Source: Clostridiales bacterium
Lineage (GTDB): Bacteria > Bacillota > Clostridia > Oscillospirales > Oscillospiraceae
Assembly: GCA_004556965.1 (NCBI GenBank)
Contig: SFFE01000014.1
Location: 1 to 30,832 of the forward strand
Direction of reading: 5' to 3'
Length of the DNA: 30,832 nt
Both the position numbers and the translations under genes were made by a program. The stretch's first letter is position 1. Every line of letters begins with the position of its first letter. This document shows positions 30,051-30,832 of this stretch, one piece after another. Below the pieces are notes generated by a model. That model saw only the letters and a program-made list of their open reading frames with translations. It was not told the origin of the DNA and did not search any database.

Positions 30051-30126
30051 TGGCAGGGGAAGAAGGCTTCGAACCCTCGGCCTACGGTTTTGGAGACCGT
30101 CGCTCTACCAACTGAGCTATTCCCCT
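30051..30126 (-). tRNA. tRNA-Trp (CCA anticodon)
   Basis: 76 nt with encoded CCA. Acceptor AGGGGAA pairs with TTCCCCT, the D-arm is TAGCTCAGTTGGTAGAGC, and the T-arm contains GGGTTCGAAGCC. The anticodon loop CTCCAAA reads CCA. Last gene of the operon. Confidence 0.95.
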
Positions 30127-30135
30127 ATGTGGAAT

Positions 30136-30212
30136 TGGTGGGCCTTCAGGGACTTGAACCCGGGACCGACCGGTTATGAGCCGGTTGCTCTAACCAACTG
30201 AGCTAAAGGCCC
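30136..30212 (-). tRNA. tRNA-Met (CAT anticodon), elongator type
   Basis: 77 nt with CCA. Acceptor GGGCCTT pairs with AAGGCCC; the anticodon loop CTCATAA reads CAT. The paired first acceptor base and the body argue for elongator Met rather than initiator. A lysidine-modified Ile(CAT) tRNA is the alternative. Confidence 0.88.
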
Positions 30213-30253
30213 ATATTCGAAGATTGCCGCCACCGGAGTGACGGCAATATAGA

Positions 30254-30329
<76 letters not shown>

Positions 30330-30334
30330 ATAAG

Positions 30335-30361
30335 CAAAGGATTCGCATAAGCGAATCCTTT

Positions 30362-30362
<1 letters not shown>
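30335..30362 (-). other. Processing hairpin between 5S rRNA and tRNA-Asn
   Basis: Perfect 12-bp stem CAAAGGATTCGC/GCGAATCCTTTG with ATAA/TTAT loop. No T tract follows, so it is probably an RNase cleavage structure within the operon transcript. Confidence 0.6.
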
Positions 30363-30480
<118 letters not shown>

Positions 30481-30495
30481 GTCAAGGGGAAAGTT

Positions 30496-30526
30496 CCCAT
30501 TGGATGCGTACCACACATCCAATGGG
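30496..30526 (-). other. Processing hairpin between tRNA-Lys and 5S rRNA
   Basis: Perfect 11-bp stem CCCATTGGATG/CATCCAATGGG (30496-30506 with 30516-30526) starting right at the CCA end of tRNA-Lys. No T tract. Likely guides processing of the two RNAs. Confidence 0.6.
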
Positions 30527-30602
30527 TGGTACACCATCAGGGACTCGAACCCTGGACACCCTGATTAAGAGTCAGGTGCTCTACCAGCTGAGCTAATGGT
30601 GC
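30527..30602 (-). tRNA. tRNA-Lys (CTT anticodon)
   Basis: 76 nt with CCA. Acceptor GCACCAT pairs with ATGGTGT, and the anticodon stem CCTGA/TCAGG holds loop CTCTTAA, reading CTT. It lies upstream of 5S, inside the operon. Confidence 0.94.
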
Positions 30603-30610
30603 TCATAAAA

Positions 30611-30685
30611 TGGTGACCCGTGGGAGAGTCGAACTCCCGATTGGGGCGTGAGAGGCCCCCGTCTTGACCACTTGACCAACGGGCC
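30611..30685 (-). tRNA. tRNA-Glu (CTC anticodon)
   Basis: 75 nt with CCA. The 5' half GGCCCGTTGGTCAAGTGGTC is typical of tRNA-Glu. The anticodon stem GGGGC/GCCCC holds loop CTCTCAC, reading CTC. Only 8 nt separate it from tRNA-Lys. Confidence 0.93.
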
Positions 30686-30765
30686 ACAACTTTCCGCTGC
30701 ACCTTCAAAACCGAACAGAGAGAAGATGAAGCATCGCAAGGCGGTCTGCCTGCAACATTCTTGTA

Positions 30766-30832
30766 GGTCAAGCCCTCGGGTTATTAGTACCGGTCAGCTG
30801 AACATGTTACCATGCTTACACCTCCGGCCTAT
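30766..30832 (-). rRNA. rrl: 23S ribosomal RNA, 3' end (partial)
   Basis: The minus strand reads ...CAGCTGACCGGTACTAATAA followed by CCCGAGGGCTTGACC, the conserved end of 23S rRNA. The gene continues beyond the window. The roughly 80-nt spacer to tRNA-Glu (30686-30765) should hold the 3' half of the 23S processing stem. Confidence 0.94.

Overview
The window looks like chromosome from a GC-rich anaerobic Firmicute, most likely a gut Clostridia of the Oscillospiraceae type. The evidence is gene content rather than a database match: an EtfA tail beside a butyryl-CoA:acetate-type CoA-transferase, an ECF sigma factor with an RsgI/PepSY anti-sigma factor, SLH-domain surface proteins, TRAP transport, strong AGGAGG-type ribosome binding sites, many ATGA start/stop overlaps, and a 23S-tRNA-5S-tRNA operon at the right edge.

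Layout. 1-102 is the 3' end of etfA (+). 163-3271 (-) is a three-gene operon: EFR1-type flavodoxin/ferredoxin, type I asparaginase, CoA-transferase. Divergent from it, 3393-5886 (+) holds a spore-photoproduct-lyase-like radical SAM protein and a cytoplasmic gamma-glutamyltransferase. 6014-7812 (-) is an ECF sigma/anti-sigma pair with a readable promoter. 8156-11587 (+) couples a class I acyl-CoA ligase to an SLH-anchored SGNH hydrolase. 11785-12423 (+) is a CatA-like acetyltransferase with its own promoter. 12440-14998 (-) is an envelope-stress-like operon: TPM-type membrane protein, PspA, P-loop ATPase.

The most interesting part is 15227-26760. An eight-gene catabolic operon (-) encodes, in order of transcription, a fucose/arabinose-isomerase-like enzyme, four parts of an HcnABC/opine-oxidase/sarcosine-oxidase-like iron-sulfur flavoenzyme, DhaK, DhaL and an RpiB-family isomerase. 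An IclR regulator gene is divergent from it. Beyond that gene lies a dctPQM TRAP transporter operon (-). Both operons have a TTGACA-16-TATAAT promoter followed by nearly the same 16-bp palindrome (ATTTCAAATATGAAAT), each with a second, weaker copy exactly 20 bp away. This ties transport and catabolism into one regulon. The enzymes suggest uptake of a carboxylate-bearing compound, probably a secondary amine (opine-like or glycated amino acid). It would be cut oxidatively into an amine and a short sugar, which is then isomerised, phosphorylated and fed into the pentose phosphate pool. The substrate cannot be read from sequence.

26761-27455 is a gene-poor stretch with hairpins, an 18-bp direct repeat and an AT-rich orphan reading frame. 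27456-29317 is a divergent pair: a UlaG-like metallo-beta-lactamase-fold hydrolase (-) and a LysR regulator (+). A 54-codon frame overlaps the lysR stop by ATGA. 29479-30050 is non-coding, rich in inverted repeats, and contains a 3' tRNA relic followed by its own terminator. 30051-30832 (-) is the distal part of an rRNA operon: 23S 3' end, tRNA-Glu, tRNA-Lys, 5S, tRNA-Asn, tRNA-Met, tRNA-Trp, terminator. I found no insertion sequence, CRISPR array or phage gene.
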